Shown here: piece by piece, positions 1 through 7,983 of the stretch
Position numbering within the stretch: the stretch's first letter is position 1
Layout of the letters: the number at the start of each line of letters is the position of its first letter
NCBI RefSeq assembly: GCF_900156255.1
Contig: NZ_FTMK01000016.1
Coordinates: 20,522 to 84,521 of the forward strand
Origin: Paracoccus thiocyanatus
Lineage (GTDB): Bacteria > Pseudomonadota > Alphaproteobacteria > Rhodobacterales > Rhodobacteraceae
Length of the DNA stretch: 64,000 bases
Direction of reading: 5' to 3'
Notes under the pieces: generated by a model
Database searches by the model: none
The model's input: only the letters and a program-made list of their open reading frames with translations
Told to the model about the DNA's origin: nothing
Program-made: the position numbers and the translations under genes

Positions 1-1389
1 GCCGAACTGTCGGCGAAGAACACCCGGCTGCGTGTCCACTATCTCCTCGAAGCCGGGTGGAAGGCGGACGCCGCCATCCAGGGCCTCGGCCGCACGCATC
101 GCACCAACCAGGCACAGCCGCCACTGTTCCGACCGATCTCGACCAATGTGAAGGCCGAGAAGCGCTTCCTCTCGACCATCGCCCGCCGTCTTGACACGCT
201 GGGCGCGATTACGCGCGGCCAGCGCCAGACCGGTGGTCAGGGCCTGTTCCGCCCGGAAGATAACCTGGAATCGCATTACGCCCGTGACGCGCTGCGCCAG
301 CTTTATCTCCTGCTGGTGCGCGGCAAGGTCGACGGCTGCTCACTGGAGCGGTTCGAGGCTGCCACCGGGTTGAAGCTGATGGATGCGAACGGCATCAAGG
401 ACGATTTGCCGGCCATCACCACCTTCCTCAACCGGCTGCTGGCGCTGACCATCGAGCTTCAGGGCATCCTCTTCACCGCCTTCGAACAACTTCTGACCGC
501 CCGCATCGAGGGCGCCATCGCCTCCGGCACCTATGACGCCGGGCTGGAGACCCTGCGCGCCGAGAGCTTCGTAGTGACGGATCGGCAGGTGATCTACACG
601 CACCCGCGCACCGGGGCCGAGACCAGCCTGCTGACCATCACCGAACGCAGGCGCAACCGCCCGGTGACGCTCGACGCCGCGCTGGCGGAACTCGACGATC
701 CCCGCGCCAGGCTGCTGATCAACGAGCGCTCAGGCCGGGCAGCGGTGCAGATCCCCACCACCAGCGTGATGTTGGACGATGGCGAGATCGAGCGCCGCGT
801 CCGGCTGATCCGGCCGATGGAAGCGCAGAACGTCCCGGTCAGGATGATGCGCGAGACCCATTGGGTCGAAGCCGACAGGGATGCCTTCGCATCGGCCTGG
901 GAAGCCGAAGTCGCGGAGGTGCCGGAGTTCGCCGAGTCCACCTTGCACATGGTGACGGGCCTGCTGCTACCGATCTGGAAGCGGCTGCCGAACGACTCCA
1001 CTCGCGTCTATCGGCTTCAGTCTGACGCCGGCGAGCGCATCATCGGCCGCAAGGTCTCGCCGGCCTGGGCCGCCAACGCCACCACGACCGGCATCGCGTC
1101 GATTACCCCCGACGACGCTTTCGCGGCGCTGCTGGAAAGTCGGACCATCCTCGATCTCGCTGAGGGCCTCCAGCTTCGCCGGGTCCGGGTCATGGGGGCA
1201 AACCGGATCGAGCTGTCGGGTTTCACCGACACCATGCGCCAGCGCCTCACGGCCTATGGGCTGTTCCACGAGATCATCTCCTGGAAGCTGCGCATGTTCG
1301 TGCCGGTCGATGCCAGCGGTCCGGCGATCCTCGGGAAGCTCTTCGACCGCTGGCCGGTCGAACGCATCGGCGAGCGGGACGCAGCCTGA
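1..1389 (+). CDS. Strawberry-notch-like helicase/NTPase, C-terminal part (5' truncated by window edge)
   Basis: The frame is open from base 1, so only the last 462 residues are visible and the start lies outside the window. Near the beginning, around visible residues 24-40, a Q-G-L-G-R-T-H-R stretch looks like superfamily 2 helicase motif VI, and the following region matches my knowledge of the strawberry-notch helicase C domain (Helicase_C_4). Proteins of this kind in alphaproteobacterial conjugative elements are very large, usually joining a methyltransferase-like part to a helicase; that N-terminal part cannot be checked here. The stop codon overlaps the next start (TGATG), so it is translationally coupled to the Toprim gene. 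Its role in the element is unknown; DNA remodelling or an anti-restriction role is possible. Family call fairly sure, function inferred. Confidence 0.75.
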   Translation, partial: AELSAKNTRLRVHYLLEAGWKADAAIQGLGRTHRTNQAQPPLFRPISTNVKAEKRFLSTIARRLDTLGAITRGQRQTGGQGLFRPEDNLESHYARDALRQLYLLLVRGKVDGCSLERFEAATGLKLMDANGIKDDLPAITTFLNRLLALTIELQGILFTAFEQLLTARIEGAIASGTYDAGLETLRAESFVVTDRQVIYTHPRTGAETSLLTITERRRNRPVTLDAALAELDDPRARLLINERSGRAAVQIPTTSVMLDDGEIERRVRLIRPMEAQNVPVRMMRETHWVEADRDAFASAWEAEVAEVPEFAESTLHMVTGLLLPIWKRLPNDSTRVYRLQSDAGERIIGRKVSPAWAANATTTGIASITPDDAFAALLESRTILDLAEGLQLRRVRVMGANRIELSGFTDTMRQRLTAYGLFHEIISWKLRMFVPVDASGPAILGKLFDRWPVERIGERDAA

Positions 1390-2432
1390 TGCTGTGCCAC
1401 GACGCATCCGAACTGGCGATCCGCCTTGGCCGCGAGGCCGAGGCGGTTTGCCGCCACTATCTCTCGTCCGGCCAACGCACTGGGCGATACTGGCTGGTCG
1501 GCGACGTGCAGAACACCCCAGGACGCTCCATGTTCGTGCGACTGACCGGCCCGGAATCAGGCAAGGGCGCGGCGGGCAAGTGGAGTGACATGGCGACGGG
1601 AGAGCATGGCGACCTTCTCGACGTCATCCGCGAGGCGCTCGGCCTCGCCGATTTCAAGGACGTGGCTGAGGAAGCGCGCCGCTTCCTCGCCCTCCCGCAT
1701 CCCGAACCAGCAAAGACGAGAGCGCCGACCGACAGCACATCCGGCGCGGCACCCGGTTCGCCTGAAGCGTCGCGGCGGCTCTTCGCCATGGCGCAGCCGA
1801 TCCACGGCACCCTTGCTGCGATCTACCTCAACCGGCGAGCGATCACCACGCTCGAAGGCACCACCGCGCTGCGCTACCATCCCCGGTGCTATTACAGGCC
1901 CAACGAGCATGCGCCCACCGAGATCAGGCCGGCGATGGTCGCCGCCGTCACCGATCTCACCGGCCACCAGACCGGCGCGCATCGCACATGGCTCGCCCCG
2001 GACGGTTCCGGCAAGGCGCCTGTCGAGACACCGCGGCGGGCGATGGGCGACCTTCTTGGGCACGCCGTCCGCTTCGGCAATGCCGGTGTGGTGCTCGCGG
2101 CTGGCGAGGGCATCGAGACCGTGCTGTCGCCCCGTCAGGTTCTGCCCAAGATGCCGATGCTGGCGGCGCTTTCCGCCGCTCACCTCGCCGCCATCCTGTT
2201 CCCGCCGACCCTGCGCCGACTCTATGTCTTGCGCGATCGCGACCCGGCCGGGGAAGGCGCAAGAGACCGCCTGGTCGCCCGAGCAGCGAGCCTCGGAATT
2301 GAGGCGATGTCGCTCACGCCGCGCGAGGGCGATTTCAACGATGATCTGCGACGCCATGGCGCCGATGCTCTCGGGGCGGCCTTGAAGGATCAGCTTCATC
2401 CCGAAGACGTCCGCCGTTTCATGGAAGGGTGA
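1389..2432 (+). CDS. Toprim domain-containing protein (DUF7146/Toprim_3 type)
   Basis: A 347-residue protein whose ATG overlaps the TGA of the helicase gene. The N-terminal third has a primase-like look (a conserved G-R-Y-W and a W-S-D-M-A-T-G-E-H-G-D-L-L-D segment, as in DUF7146 proteins). The C-terminal half carries a Toprim fold: A-A-G-E-G-I-E-T supplies the conserved acidic residue and L-R-D-R-D-P-A-G the DxD motif, followed by a G-D-F-N-D-D segment. Toprim_3 proteins in mobile elements are usually primase-like or DNA-processing enzymes, but no zinc-binding or polymerase-type primase domain is evident. It probably acts with the upstream helicase on element DNA during transfer or establishment. 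The catalytic activity is inferred, not shown. Confidence 0.8.
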   Translation: MLCHDASELAIRLGREAEAVCRHYLSSGQRTGRYWLVGDVQNTPGRSMFVRLTGPESGKGAAGKWSDMATGEHGDLLDVIREALGLADFKDVAEEARRFLALPHPEPAKTRAPTDSTSGAAPGSPEASRRLFAMAQPIHGTLAAIYLNRRAITTLEGTTALRYHPRCYYRPNEHAPTEIRPAMVAAVTDLTGHQTGAHRTWLAPDGSGKAPVETPRRAMGDLLGHAVRFGNAGVVLAAGEGIETVLSPRQVLPKMPMLAALSAAHLAAILFPPTLRRLYVLRDRDPAGEGARDRLVARAASLGIEAMSLTPREGDFNDDLRRHGADALGAALKDQLHPEDVRRFMEG

Positions 2433-2807
2433 GGGTGTGATCGGCCCCGGAGGCTCGGTCCGGCTCGGCCTCTGCCGGTTTCGTTCGCTTGCCATCGGCA
2501 GGTGCATCCATCGCCGGAGAGTCCCGCACCCACGGCCTGTCTCGAGAGGGCGATCGGCGCACAAACGGGCCGGGCTGGCAATGGCCGGGGGTGGACTATT
2601 TTCCGCCGGCGGGGAGCCACCCCACGCGACAGGTCGCGTGGGGACCCCGTCTCTGGCCCCGCCTTTGCATCGCGAAAGTCAAAATAGCCCACCCCGGCCA
2701 TCGAGGCCCTCGCGGAGCGGGCGAGGGCTGCCAACCCGCCTCGCCCGTGCGCTTCGACGCCTGCGAAGGCCGCGATGGGCGCGGTCTCCAGACAAAGGAC
2801 GCTCCCG
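2433..2807. other. Long non-coding gap with nested inverted repeats
   Basis: No convincing gene was found in these 375 bases. Two 22-base arms at 2583-2604 and 2678-2699 are near-perfect reverse complements of each other (GGCCGGGG-TGG-CTATTTT core). Nested between them is a perfect 11-bp stem, CCCCACGCGAC at 2620-2630 with GTCGCGTGGGG at 2633-2643. The outer arms could close a large structured RNA or a cruciform. Open frames across this stretch have no recognisable product. See the matching finding. Confidence 0.6.
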
Positions 2808-3743
2808 ATGACGATTGATCCCGAATATGCAGGGGCCGAGCCGGTCCACACCTCCTCCCAGACCGATCACGCCCTCTCTGAGCTCCAGCTCTACGGCTGG
2901 CGTCCCTTCCAGGATGAACCCGATCCAAGGCCGCTGCCCGAGGGCAATACCGTCGCTGCCGCCGTCACCGACATCTTCGACGCCCTTGTGGCGACGCTCA
3001 GTGACACCCGCCTTGAGCCCGATCTCGAAGAACTGCTCTGGGGGACCGCAAATCTCTTCCACCGGGCCACCGGCCGGGTGGAACGCGATCTCGACGACAA
3101 CGAGCAGGCACAGCGCCGGATGCAGCGGGAACAGGACGGCAGCGAAGTGAAGTCCGTCGAACTCGAACGCCTCACGGCCGAGGGACAGACTCTGATCGAA
3201 CGGCGCAGCAGCATGGAACTCTTCCGCGACCTCGCCGCCGAGGCTTTCGAGCACCATACCGGCAGCGCCTGGCGACCGCGCACCGGCTCGATGGTCAACC
3301 ATCGCAACCTGACCGCCGCGATGATCGACAGCCGCGACTTCCTCGCCGCGAAGCGCCGGGCCGAGACCGAGGTGATGCTGCCCGCCGGTCCAAAGGTGGC
3401 GCTGACCGGCGGTGCGGATTTCAACGATCATCGCCTGATTTGGGCGAAGCTCGATCAGGTCCATGCCAAGCACCCCGACATGGTGCTGCTGCACGGTGGC
3501 TCGCCGAAGGGGGCGGAGTTGATCGCATCCCGCTGGGCGGACAACCGCAAGGTTCCACAGGTCGCCTTCCGGCCCGACTGGACCAAGCACGCCAAGGCCG
3601 CGCCGTTCAAGCGCAACGATACCATGCTGGACGTGCTGCCGGTCGGCGTCCTCGTCTTCCCCGGCACCGGGATTCAGGAGAATCTCGCCGACAAGGCCCG
3701 CAAGCTCGGCATTCCGGTCATGAAGTTCGATGGCGGGGCGTAA
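2808..3743 (+). CDS. DUF2493 (SLOG-like) protein of mobile elements
   Basis: A 311-residue protein. The start at 2808 is chosen because AAAGGA lies at the right distance upstream; an in-frame ATG at 2775 has no ribosome site. The N-terminal 190 residues are acidic and helical without a known domain. The last 120 residues hold the DUF2493 domain: V-A-L-T-G-G-A-D-F-N-D, then L-L-H-G-G-S-P-K-G-A-E, and a C-terminal V-L-V-F-P-G-T-G-I-Q-E-N-L-A. This is a Rossmann-like fold related to the SLOG nucleotide-sensing family. Such proteins are constant companions of the Toprim/helicase genes in these elements, but their function is not established. The stop codon lies inside a hairpin. Confidence 0.8.
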   Translation: MTIDPEYAGAEPVHTSSQTDHALSELQLYGWRPFQDEPDPRPLPEGNTVAAAVTDIFDALVATLSDTRLEPDLEELLWGTANLFHRATGRVERDLDDNEQAQRRMQREQDGSEVKSVELERLTAEGQTLIERRSSMELFRDLAAEAFEHHTGSAWRPRTGSMVNHRNLTAAMIDSRDFLAAKRRAETEVMLPAGPKVALTGGADFNDHRLIWAKLDQVHAKHPDMVLLHGGSPKGAELIASRWADNRKVPQVAFRPDWTKHAKAAPFKRNDTMLDVLPVGVLVFPGTGIQENLADKARKLGIPVMKFDGGA

Positions 3744-3772
3744 GCCCCGCCGTTCGGCGGCTTTCAGCCGCC
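3732..3772 (+). terminator. Tandem hairpins ending the DUF2493 gene
   Basis: GGCGGGGC (3732-3739) pairs with GCCCCGCC (3744-3751) around a GTAA loop that includes the stop codon. GGCGGCT (3756-3762) pairs with AGCCGCC (3766-3772). No strong T tract follows, so termination may be weak or Rho-assisted; an mRNA-stability role is equally possible. Confidence 0.45.
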
Positions 3773-3903
3773 AAACCTTGACAGAAAGTGCCGCCGCGCC
3801 TTTGATGAAACATCCTTGCAGAACCGGCGAAGCAGCATAGTCGCAGGCGGAGCGCATCTCCCGGCAGCCTGTCGTGATCCCCAACCGTTCTCTGGAGGTT
3901 TCC

Positions 3904-4320
3904 ATGACGCTGATCCTGCTTGCCATCTCGCTCACCATCGCGGCCTGCGTGATCGCTTGGAATCTCGCGATCTATGCCTTGCCCGTCATGGCGGCCATCA
4001 CGGCCGCGCAATATGCTTGGGGCGCGGGAGCCGGTGTCGTGATGTCGGGCTTTGCTGCCATCGGCGCTGCCTTGTTCTCGATCGCCCTTGTGATCGTGGT
4101 TCTCGGCTTCGCGAAAAATCCGGCGCTGCGGCTCATTGCGCTTGCTCTCTTCGCCGTGCCTGCCGTCATTGCCGGCTATGCCCTTGTCTATGGCATCACC
4201 AAGAACGCCATCGACTCGGGCCTGGTCCTCAATCTGCTCGGCGGCATGGGCGGTCTCGTCATCGGCATCTCGGCCATCGTCAATCTGAATGCCCTCGGCG
4301 AGTCGGTGTTCTCGCGCTGA
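3904..4320 (+). CDS. Small polytopic membrane protein, unknown function
   Basis: A 138-residue hydrophobic protein. GGAGG at 3894-3898 places the start at ATG 3904 rather than an upstream ATG at 3874. The sequence reads as four transmembrane helices: residues about 2-22, 25-60 (Ala/Gly rich, possibly two), 75-100 and 112-135. Only short charged turns separate them. No family is recognised. Small membrane proteins of this size are common next to the DUF2493 gene in these elements. It could affect entry exclusion or envelope state, but nothing in the sequence shows that. It stands alone on the plus strand, with a 160-bp gap before it and a 704-bp gap after it. Confidence 0.65.
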   Translation: MTLILLAISLTIAACVIAWNLAIYALPVMAAITAAQYAWGAGAGVVMSGFAAIGAALFSIALVIVVLGFAKNPALRLIALALFAVPAVIAGYALVYGITKNAIDSGLVLNLLGGMGGLVIGISAIVNLNALGESVFSR

Positions 4321-5024
4321 AACTCCCGCCGCGATCCGCCACCTCCGAGTAAACCCGGCAGCTTGCGCTATCGGGCCTCGGTCGTTCCACCCAAGACGGA
4401 AAGTGAGTTCATCGCGGGCATGTCGCCGTCGCTCCCGGCCCGCTTCGCCCGGCTCTGGAAACGGTTCATCGGTGCGAACCCGCAGTTCTTTGCGGTCGAT
4501 ACCCCGCTGCATCGGTCCACCTCGCTTCGTAGGGCCTCCGAGAACACCTTCCTTGCCCCTTCACGATGCAGTAGGACCGAGCCTTTGGCCGATGAAGCAG
4601 GACGGTGCCACACTGGACCTGGGAACCCGATAGCCTGTTCGATCACATCGCGGATGACAGGGCCTTCCGGCGGCGGACGCGAGGGCGGCCGACGATGACG
4701 GGTGACGGCTGCCATGCCGGGTGGTCTTGGTTCAAATGGGGCTGACAGGTCACGGTTGCAAGCAAGGACGATGGTTCTGCTGTGCGTCCCCGATCCGCTC
4801 ACGAAAGCACCATCCCTCCGCCTGACTGATCCCCTAAGTCCGTTCGGCTTCCACCAGCAACCCCCGCGGCTCCCAGCCGTGTTGCCGCGCAAGCGCGGCT
4901 GCCCGCCCCACCTGGGGCCTTGGGGGCAAGCTGCAGCAAGGGCGGCAGTTGCAGGAGTCTTCCGACGGCCTTGGCCGGGTCTCGTCGGAGGGACGGTCCC
5001 TCCGAGGAGCAACGGAGACCTACA
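4321..5024. other. 704-bp gap before ssb: no recognised gene, several hairpins
   Basis: No product could be recognised in any frame; open frames here have no domain or good ribosome site. Two clean dyads are visible: GCCGCGC/GCGCGGC at 4884-4890 and 4893-4899, and a 21-base palindrome at 4985-5005. The gap is long for this gene-dense element and could hold a non-coding RNA, a leading-region single-strand promoter, or a decayed gene. Confidence 0.4.
4985..5005. promoter_or_regulatory. Perfect palindrome just upstream of ssb
   Basis: TCGGAGGGAC (4985-4994), one G, then GTCCCTCCGA (4996-5005) form a perfect 10-bp dyad that ends 19 bases before the ssb start codon. It also lies just before the ssb ribosome site (GGAGAC, 5014-5019), so it could be an operator, a 5'-leader hairpin, or a terminator for transcripts from upstream. 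Confidence 0.45.
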
Positions 5025-5426
5025 ATGCAGAACATCGTCATCCTCGCCGGCAACATCGGCCAGGCCCCCGAAACCCGCACCACCCAGGGCGGCACCGGCA
5101 TCACCCACTTCACCCTGGCCACCTCGCGCCCCCGCTATTCGGAAGGCCGCGTCCTGCGCGACGAGAATGGCTATCGGGTCCAGGACACCGAATGGCACCG
5201 CATCACCTGCTTCAACGGCCTCGGCAAAACGGTCCAGCAGCATTGCGACAAGGGCATGAAGGTTCTGGTTCGCGGCCGTATCCACTACACGAAATGGACC
5301 GACGCCGCCGGGGTCGATCGTTACGGCTGCGAGATCATCGCCGAGACGGTCGATTTCCTGAGCCGCGCGAAGCAGACCGAGAACGACGACGGCAAGTTCA
5401 TCGACGACGATGACATTCCGTTCTGA
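5025..5426 (+). CDS. ssb: Single-stranded DNA-binding protein
   Basis: A 133-residue protein starting at ATG 5025 behind GGAGAC. It opens with M-Q-N-I-V-I-L-A-G-N-I-G, the usual first strand of the bacterial SSB OB fold. It keeps the W-H-R-I and V-R-G-R-I-H-Y strands and ends in the acidic D-D-D-D-I-P-F tail that recruits partner proteins. It is shorter than chromosomal SSB (about 170 residues) because the disordered linker is almost absent, which is typical of plasmid and ICE copies. During conjugation such SSBs coat incoming single-stranded DNA and support second-strand synthesis. A strong terminator follows, so it is probably a single-gene transcript. Confidence 0.93.
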   Translation: MQNIVILAGNIGQAPETRTTQGGTGITHFTLATSRPRYSEGRVLRDENGYRVQDTEWHRITCFNGLGKTVQQHCDKGMKVLVRGRIHYTKWTDAAGVDRYGCEIIAETVDFLSRAKQTENDDGKFIDDDDIPF

Positions 5427-5440
5427 TCGGGAACCCGAGG

Positions 5441-5466
5441 CCCGGCGGCGCAAGCCGCCGGGTTTC
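5441..5466 (+). terminator. Rho-independent terminator after ssb
   Basis: CCCGGCGGC (5441-5449) and GCCGCCGGG (5454-5462) form a perfect 9-bp stem closed by a GCAA tetraloop. TTTCT follows. It begins 15 bases after the ssb stop codon. Confidence 0.8.
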
Positions 5467-5672
5467 TCCCCTGCTTCACCGGATCGCGCCCGCCGATTCT
5501 GGCAAGGTCCAGCGACCGAATCAGACGGGCATGGACGGGAGAGTCGCCTAGCTATCCTTGATAATTGCACCTGAATTTCGGCTGGCATCCGAAGCAAGAA
5601 CGACTATTATAGATGGGGTATTCGGGTTCCGCAGAAGCCCATGCCGTCAATCTCGTGAAGGCGCCAATAACT

Positions 5673-6489
5673 TCAATTATGCGCGCTTCGGGGAAGGCAA
5701 TATCTCCACAGCAGAATGGCTAATCCCAGATTTGCAACAGCCACTGCTGCTATCGCCGTTAATGTCCCGTCGCTTCCCCAAACCGAAAGCAAGACCGCCC
5801 CGATCGTAGGGGCCATGGCCTGCGCGATCAGCGAAGGCCGCGCCAGCCTTCCCATCACCGGCGCGTAGCGATCCGCCCCGAACAGGGCCAGCGGCAGCGC
5901 GCCCCTGGCAATCGAGAAGATGCCGTTTCCGGCCGCATAGAGGAAGATGGCGGCCCCGACGAGCGGCAGCCCGAGGGCCAGCATGACCAGACCCACGGCA
6001 GACAGGCCCGCTGCTGCGGCCAGCGTCCAGATCGGGTGATGCCGCCCGCCGCTCGCCATTTCGACCAGCCGTGCCGTCACTTGGGCTGGGCCGATCAAGG
6101 CTCCCAGGGCGACAGCTTCGGCCAGGGACAGGCCACGGCCTTGCAGCATGGTCAGCAGATGGACGGAAACGATGGTGACGGTGAGACCGGCAAGCACCAT
6201 GATCGCCATCATGGTCAGGAAGGCCCGCCGCTCCGGGCCGGAATGCGGGATCGCGCCACGCCGATCTTCGGGGGTGGGAGCTGCGCGGCCGTTGCCCGGC
6301 AGGACGAACAGGATCAGCGGCAGGCATATCCCGAGCTGGATTGCCGCATAGGCGACGCAGGACCAGCGCCAGCCCAGATGCTCGATGAACAGCGCCGACA
6401 GCGGCCAGCAGACCGTGCTGGCGAAGCCGCCCCAGAGGGTCAGCGTGGTGATCGCGGATCGGGCCTCGCGCCCGTAGATGCGCAGGTCC
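5673..6489 (-). pseudogene. MFS transporter, N-terminal half missing
   Basis: Reading leftward from about 6489 gives one open frame of roughly 270 residues with no start codon at its beginning. It is the C-terminal two thirds of a major facilitator transporter. A loop like the MFS inter-helix R-E-A-R-S-A-I segment comes first, then repeated hydrophobic helices including [11 protein letters not shown] and L-G-W-R-W-S-C. The last 179 residues (from ATG 6212) are polytopic and end near 5673. Homology stops abruptly at about 6490, where IS110-like sequence begins on the opposite strand, so the gene was cut by insertion or recombination. An MFS protein lacking its first helices is unlikely to work. 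The substrate cannot be told. Confidence 0.75.
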
Positions 6490-6671
6490 TGCTGGCAAGA
6501 GTAAAGCGGTGGTCAGCACTGAAGGCCTGGGCCATGCAGGTGGCCCGGCGGCGCGGCCGCAAGAAGGCTGTCGTTGCGCTTGCGCGGAAGATCGCGGTGA
6601 TCCTGCATCGCATGTGGATTGATGGAACAGAATTCGACTGGGGTGAACGGCGGCAGCCTGCCTCCCCATGA
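6490..6671 (+). pseudogene. 3' remnant of an IS110-family transposase
   Basis: The plus strand from about 6490 encodes roughly 60 residues matching the C-terminal end of IS110-family transposases: [11 protein letters not shown], then R-R-G-R-K-K-A, A-V-A-L-A-R-K-type segments and [10 protein letters not shown]. It ends at TGA 6669-6671. The catalytic RuvC-like DEDD domain and the start are missing. It abuts the broken MFS gene directly, so the two explain each other. The open frame continues upstream only by chance, running antisense through the MFS gene. Confidence 0.75.
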
Positions 6672-6873
6672 CACGAGTTCGGCCAGGGGATTCCTGACCG
6701 AAGCACCTCCCCGCGAGGGGACGGGGGACGGCGAGTGCGCAAATACGACTTGACCGCTGCAGACTACCGCTGCGATGTCGCATTATAGATTGTTCCGTCG
6801 GCTCCTCTGATCCCATCCTGTGGCGGCCATGTGCCGACCTCGAAGAGAAGCGTGATCCTCGCGGGAGTGCTCT

Positions 6874-7092
6874 TCAGTCTTGGTCATCTGGTTTGACAAG
6901 TTCGACGTGACTGACCTCGAGCGCCTGCGCGATCTCGTAGAGCGTGATGACAGTCGGGTTGCGTCGCCCGCGTTCCAGGCTGCTGAGATACTGCTGACTG
7001 AGGCCAGAGCGCACTTCCAGTTCCTCCTGCGTCAGGCCTCTCTCCCGACGCAGGCGGGCAAGATTCCGGCCGACCAGTTTGCGCATGTCCAT
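6874..7092 (-). CDS. XRE-family HTH regulator (72 aa)
   Basis: A 72-residue protein that is almost entirely a Cro/CI helix-turn-helix domain: N-L-A-R-L-R-R-E-R-G-L-T-Q-E-E-L, then S-G-L-S-Q-Q-Y-L-S-S-L-E-R-G-R-R-N-P-T, then I-A-Q-A-L. No effector domain is present, so it should act as a simple dimeric repressor. It points left, divergent from the second XRE gene at 7248. An AT-rich stretch with a TACATA/TATGTA dyad lies just upstream of its start. Start at 7092; a second ATG lies two codons further on. In this position it may tune the excision-control genes to its right, or simply repress itself. Confidence 0.85.
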   Translation of the reverse strand: MDMRKLVGRNLARLRRERGLTQEELEVRSGLSQQYLSSLERGRRNPTVITLYEIAQALEVSHVELVKPDDQD

Positions 7093-7111
7093 GCGCGGGA
7101 AGATCGCGATT

Positions 7112-7144
7112 TACATACTTTAAGTTTATCAACTATAATATGTA
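7112..7144. promoter_or_regulatory. AT-rich divergent promoter/operator region
   Basis: TACATA (7112-7117) and TATGTA (7139-7144) form a short dyad within an AT-rich island in otherwise GC-rich DNA. It lies about 20-50 bases upstream of the leftward XRE gene, where a promoter and autorepressor site would be expected. The exact -10/-35 elements are uncertain. Confidence 0.4.
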
Positions 7145-7236
7145 TCAACGCTGCGGCGCCGAGTTCGCGGTCGCGCATGTGACGCGATCCGAATAGAGAA
7201 GTCGTAGTTCTGGAGTGCGTGCATATCCCGGTGGGA

Positions 7237-7256
7237 GGTGATCATGTATGATCACC
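7237..7256 (+). promoter_or_regulatory. Perfect dyad over the start codon of the second XRE gene
   Basis: GGTGATCA (7237-7244) and TGATCACC (7249-7256) are perfect reverse complements separated by TGTA. The dyad covers the ribosome-binding area and the ATG at 7248. It may be an operator for the encoded XRE protein or an mRNA hairpin that masks the start. Confidence 0.5.
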
Positions 7257-7499
7257 GCTCGCCAATCACGGGCTGCGCGTGCGTTACTGGGATGGACACA
7301 GGAGACGCTCGCCGACAAGGCCCAGGTCGCATTGACCGCACTCAAACGTCTCGAATCCCAAAACGGGCTCGAGGTGTTCGAGTCCACCCGCGATCAGGTG
7401 CGCCGCGCTCTCGAAGCGGCGGGGATCGTTTTCCTGTCGACGGACAAGGGCGAGGGCGTGTTGTTGCAGCACGATGGGACCAACACCGCCAAACGGTGA
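7248..7499 (+). CDS. XRE-family HTH regulator, possibly QseC-like
   Basis: An 83-residue protein with an N-terminal HTH: R-A-A-R-A-L-L-G-W-T-Q-E-T-L-A, then L-T-A-L-K-R-L-E-S. A conserved C-terminal tail follows, R-R-A-L-E-A-A-G-I-V-F-L. This tail is typical of a large group of small alphaproteobacterial XRE proteins. In ICEMlSym-R7A a small XRE repressor (QseC) controls the antiactivator gene qseM. This gene sits just upstream of a QseM-like gene, so a QseC-like role is plausible, although in R7A the pair is divergent as I recall and here they are co-directional. The start at 7248 lies behind GGGAGGTGATC. Confidence 0.8.
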   Translation: MITARQSRAARALLGWTQETLADKAQVALTALKRLESQNGLEVFESTRDQVRRALEAAGIVFLSTDKGEGVLLQHDGTNTAKR

Positions 7500-7544
7500 A
7501 ATAGCGGCCCGCGTGATGTCAGGTTCTCGTCAAAAGGAATGGCT

Positions 7545-7579
7545 ATCTTCCGCCGAAGATGGTTAACAAATACGTTACC
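7545..7579. promoter_or_regulatory. Two dyads upstream of the QseM-like gene
   Basis: ATCTTC-CGCC-GAAGAT (7545-7560) is a perfect 6-bp dyad. Next to it, GGTTAAC (7561-7567) and GTTACC (7574-7579) form an imperfect dyad. They lie 14-48 bases upstream of the start at 7593, where a repressor such as the upstream XRE protein could bind. Confidence 0.4.
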
Positions 7580-7592
7580 CGAACGTGAGCGA

Positions 7593-7871
7593 ATGATGGC
7601 CCGCGCGACACAGACATATCTCGACAAACCGCCGTCCAGCCAGACGCTGACATCTTATGATCGCGAGCACATGAAACTCTACATGCGCCTGCTCGATGCC
7701 GAGCGTGATGGCGCCGATTGGCGCGAAGCCGTGCAGGTTCTTTTTGGCCTCGATCCCGAACACGACCCCGAGCATTGCCGAGCCGTCCATGAAGCTCATC
7801 TCGCCCGCGCGCACTGGATGACCGAACAGGGCTACCGGGAGCTGGTCCGCGAAAGCCAACGCAAGACCTGA
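7593..7871 (+). CDS. DUF2285 (RovC-like DNA-binding) protein, QseM-like antiactivator candidate
   Basis: A 92-residue protein with L-K-P-type opening residues, then Y-D-R-E-H-M-K-L-Y-M-R-L-L-D-A, G-A-D-W-R-E-A, and finally A-R-A-H-W-M-T-E-Q-G-Y-R-E-L. This is the stand-alone DUF2285 family, a helix-turn-helix variant. In ICEMlSym-R7A the DUF2285 protein QseM blocks the activator FseA by direct binding. This gene lies immediately before an FseA-like gene, as expected for such a pair. Adjacent ATG codons at 7593 and 7596 are both possible starts; an upstream ATG at 7539 lies inside the dyads and is less likely. Family secure, antiactivator role inferred from context. Confidence 0.75.
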   Translation: MMARATQTYLDKPPSSQTLTSYDREHMKLYMRLLDAERDGADWREAVQVLFGLDPEHDPEHCRAVHEAHLARAHWMTEQGYRELVRESQRKT

Positions 7872-7983
7872 CCCGTGATGCGTGCCGCGCATCACCTGTT
7901 GACCAGCGCCTGACTTCCGAAACGCAACCCGTGCGGGAATCCTGAGCCTTCCCTATTCGTTTGAGTGGATTCGGGAGGCCGCG

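Noticed and set aside
4702..5259. Open frame overlapping the ssb start in another frame
   Set aside because: Low-complexity Pro/Arg-rich product, overlaps ssb, no recognisable family.
7539..7592. Upstream ATG extension of the QseM-like gene
   Set aside because: The added 18 residues lie over two dyads and a promoter-like stretch and are not part of the DUF2285 pattern, so the start at 7593 or 7596 is preferred.
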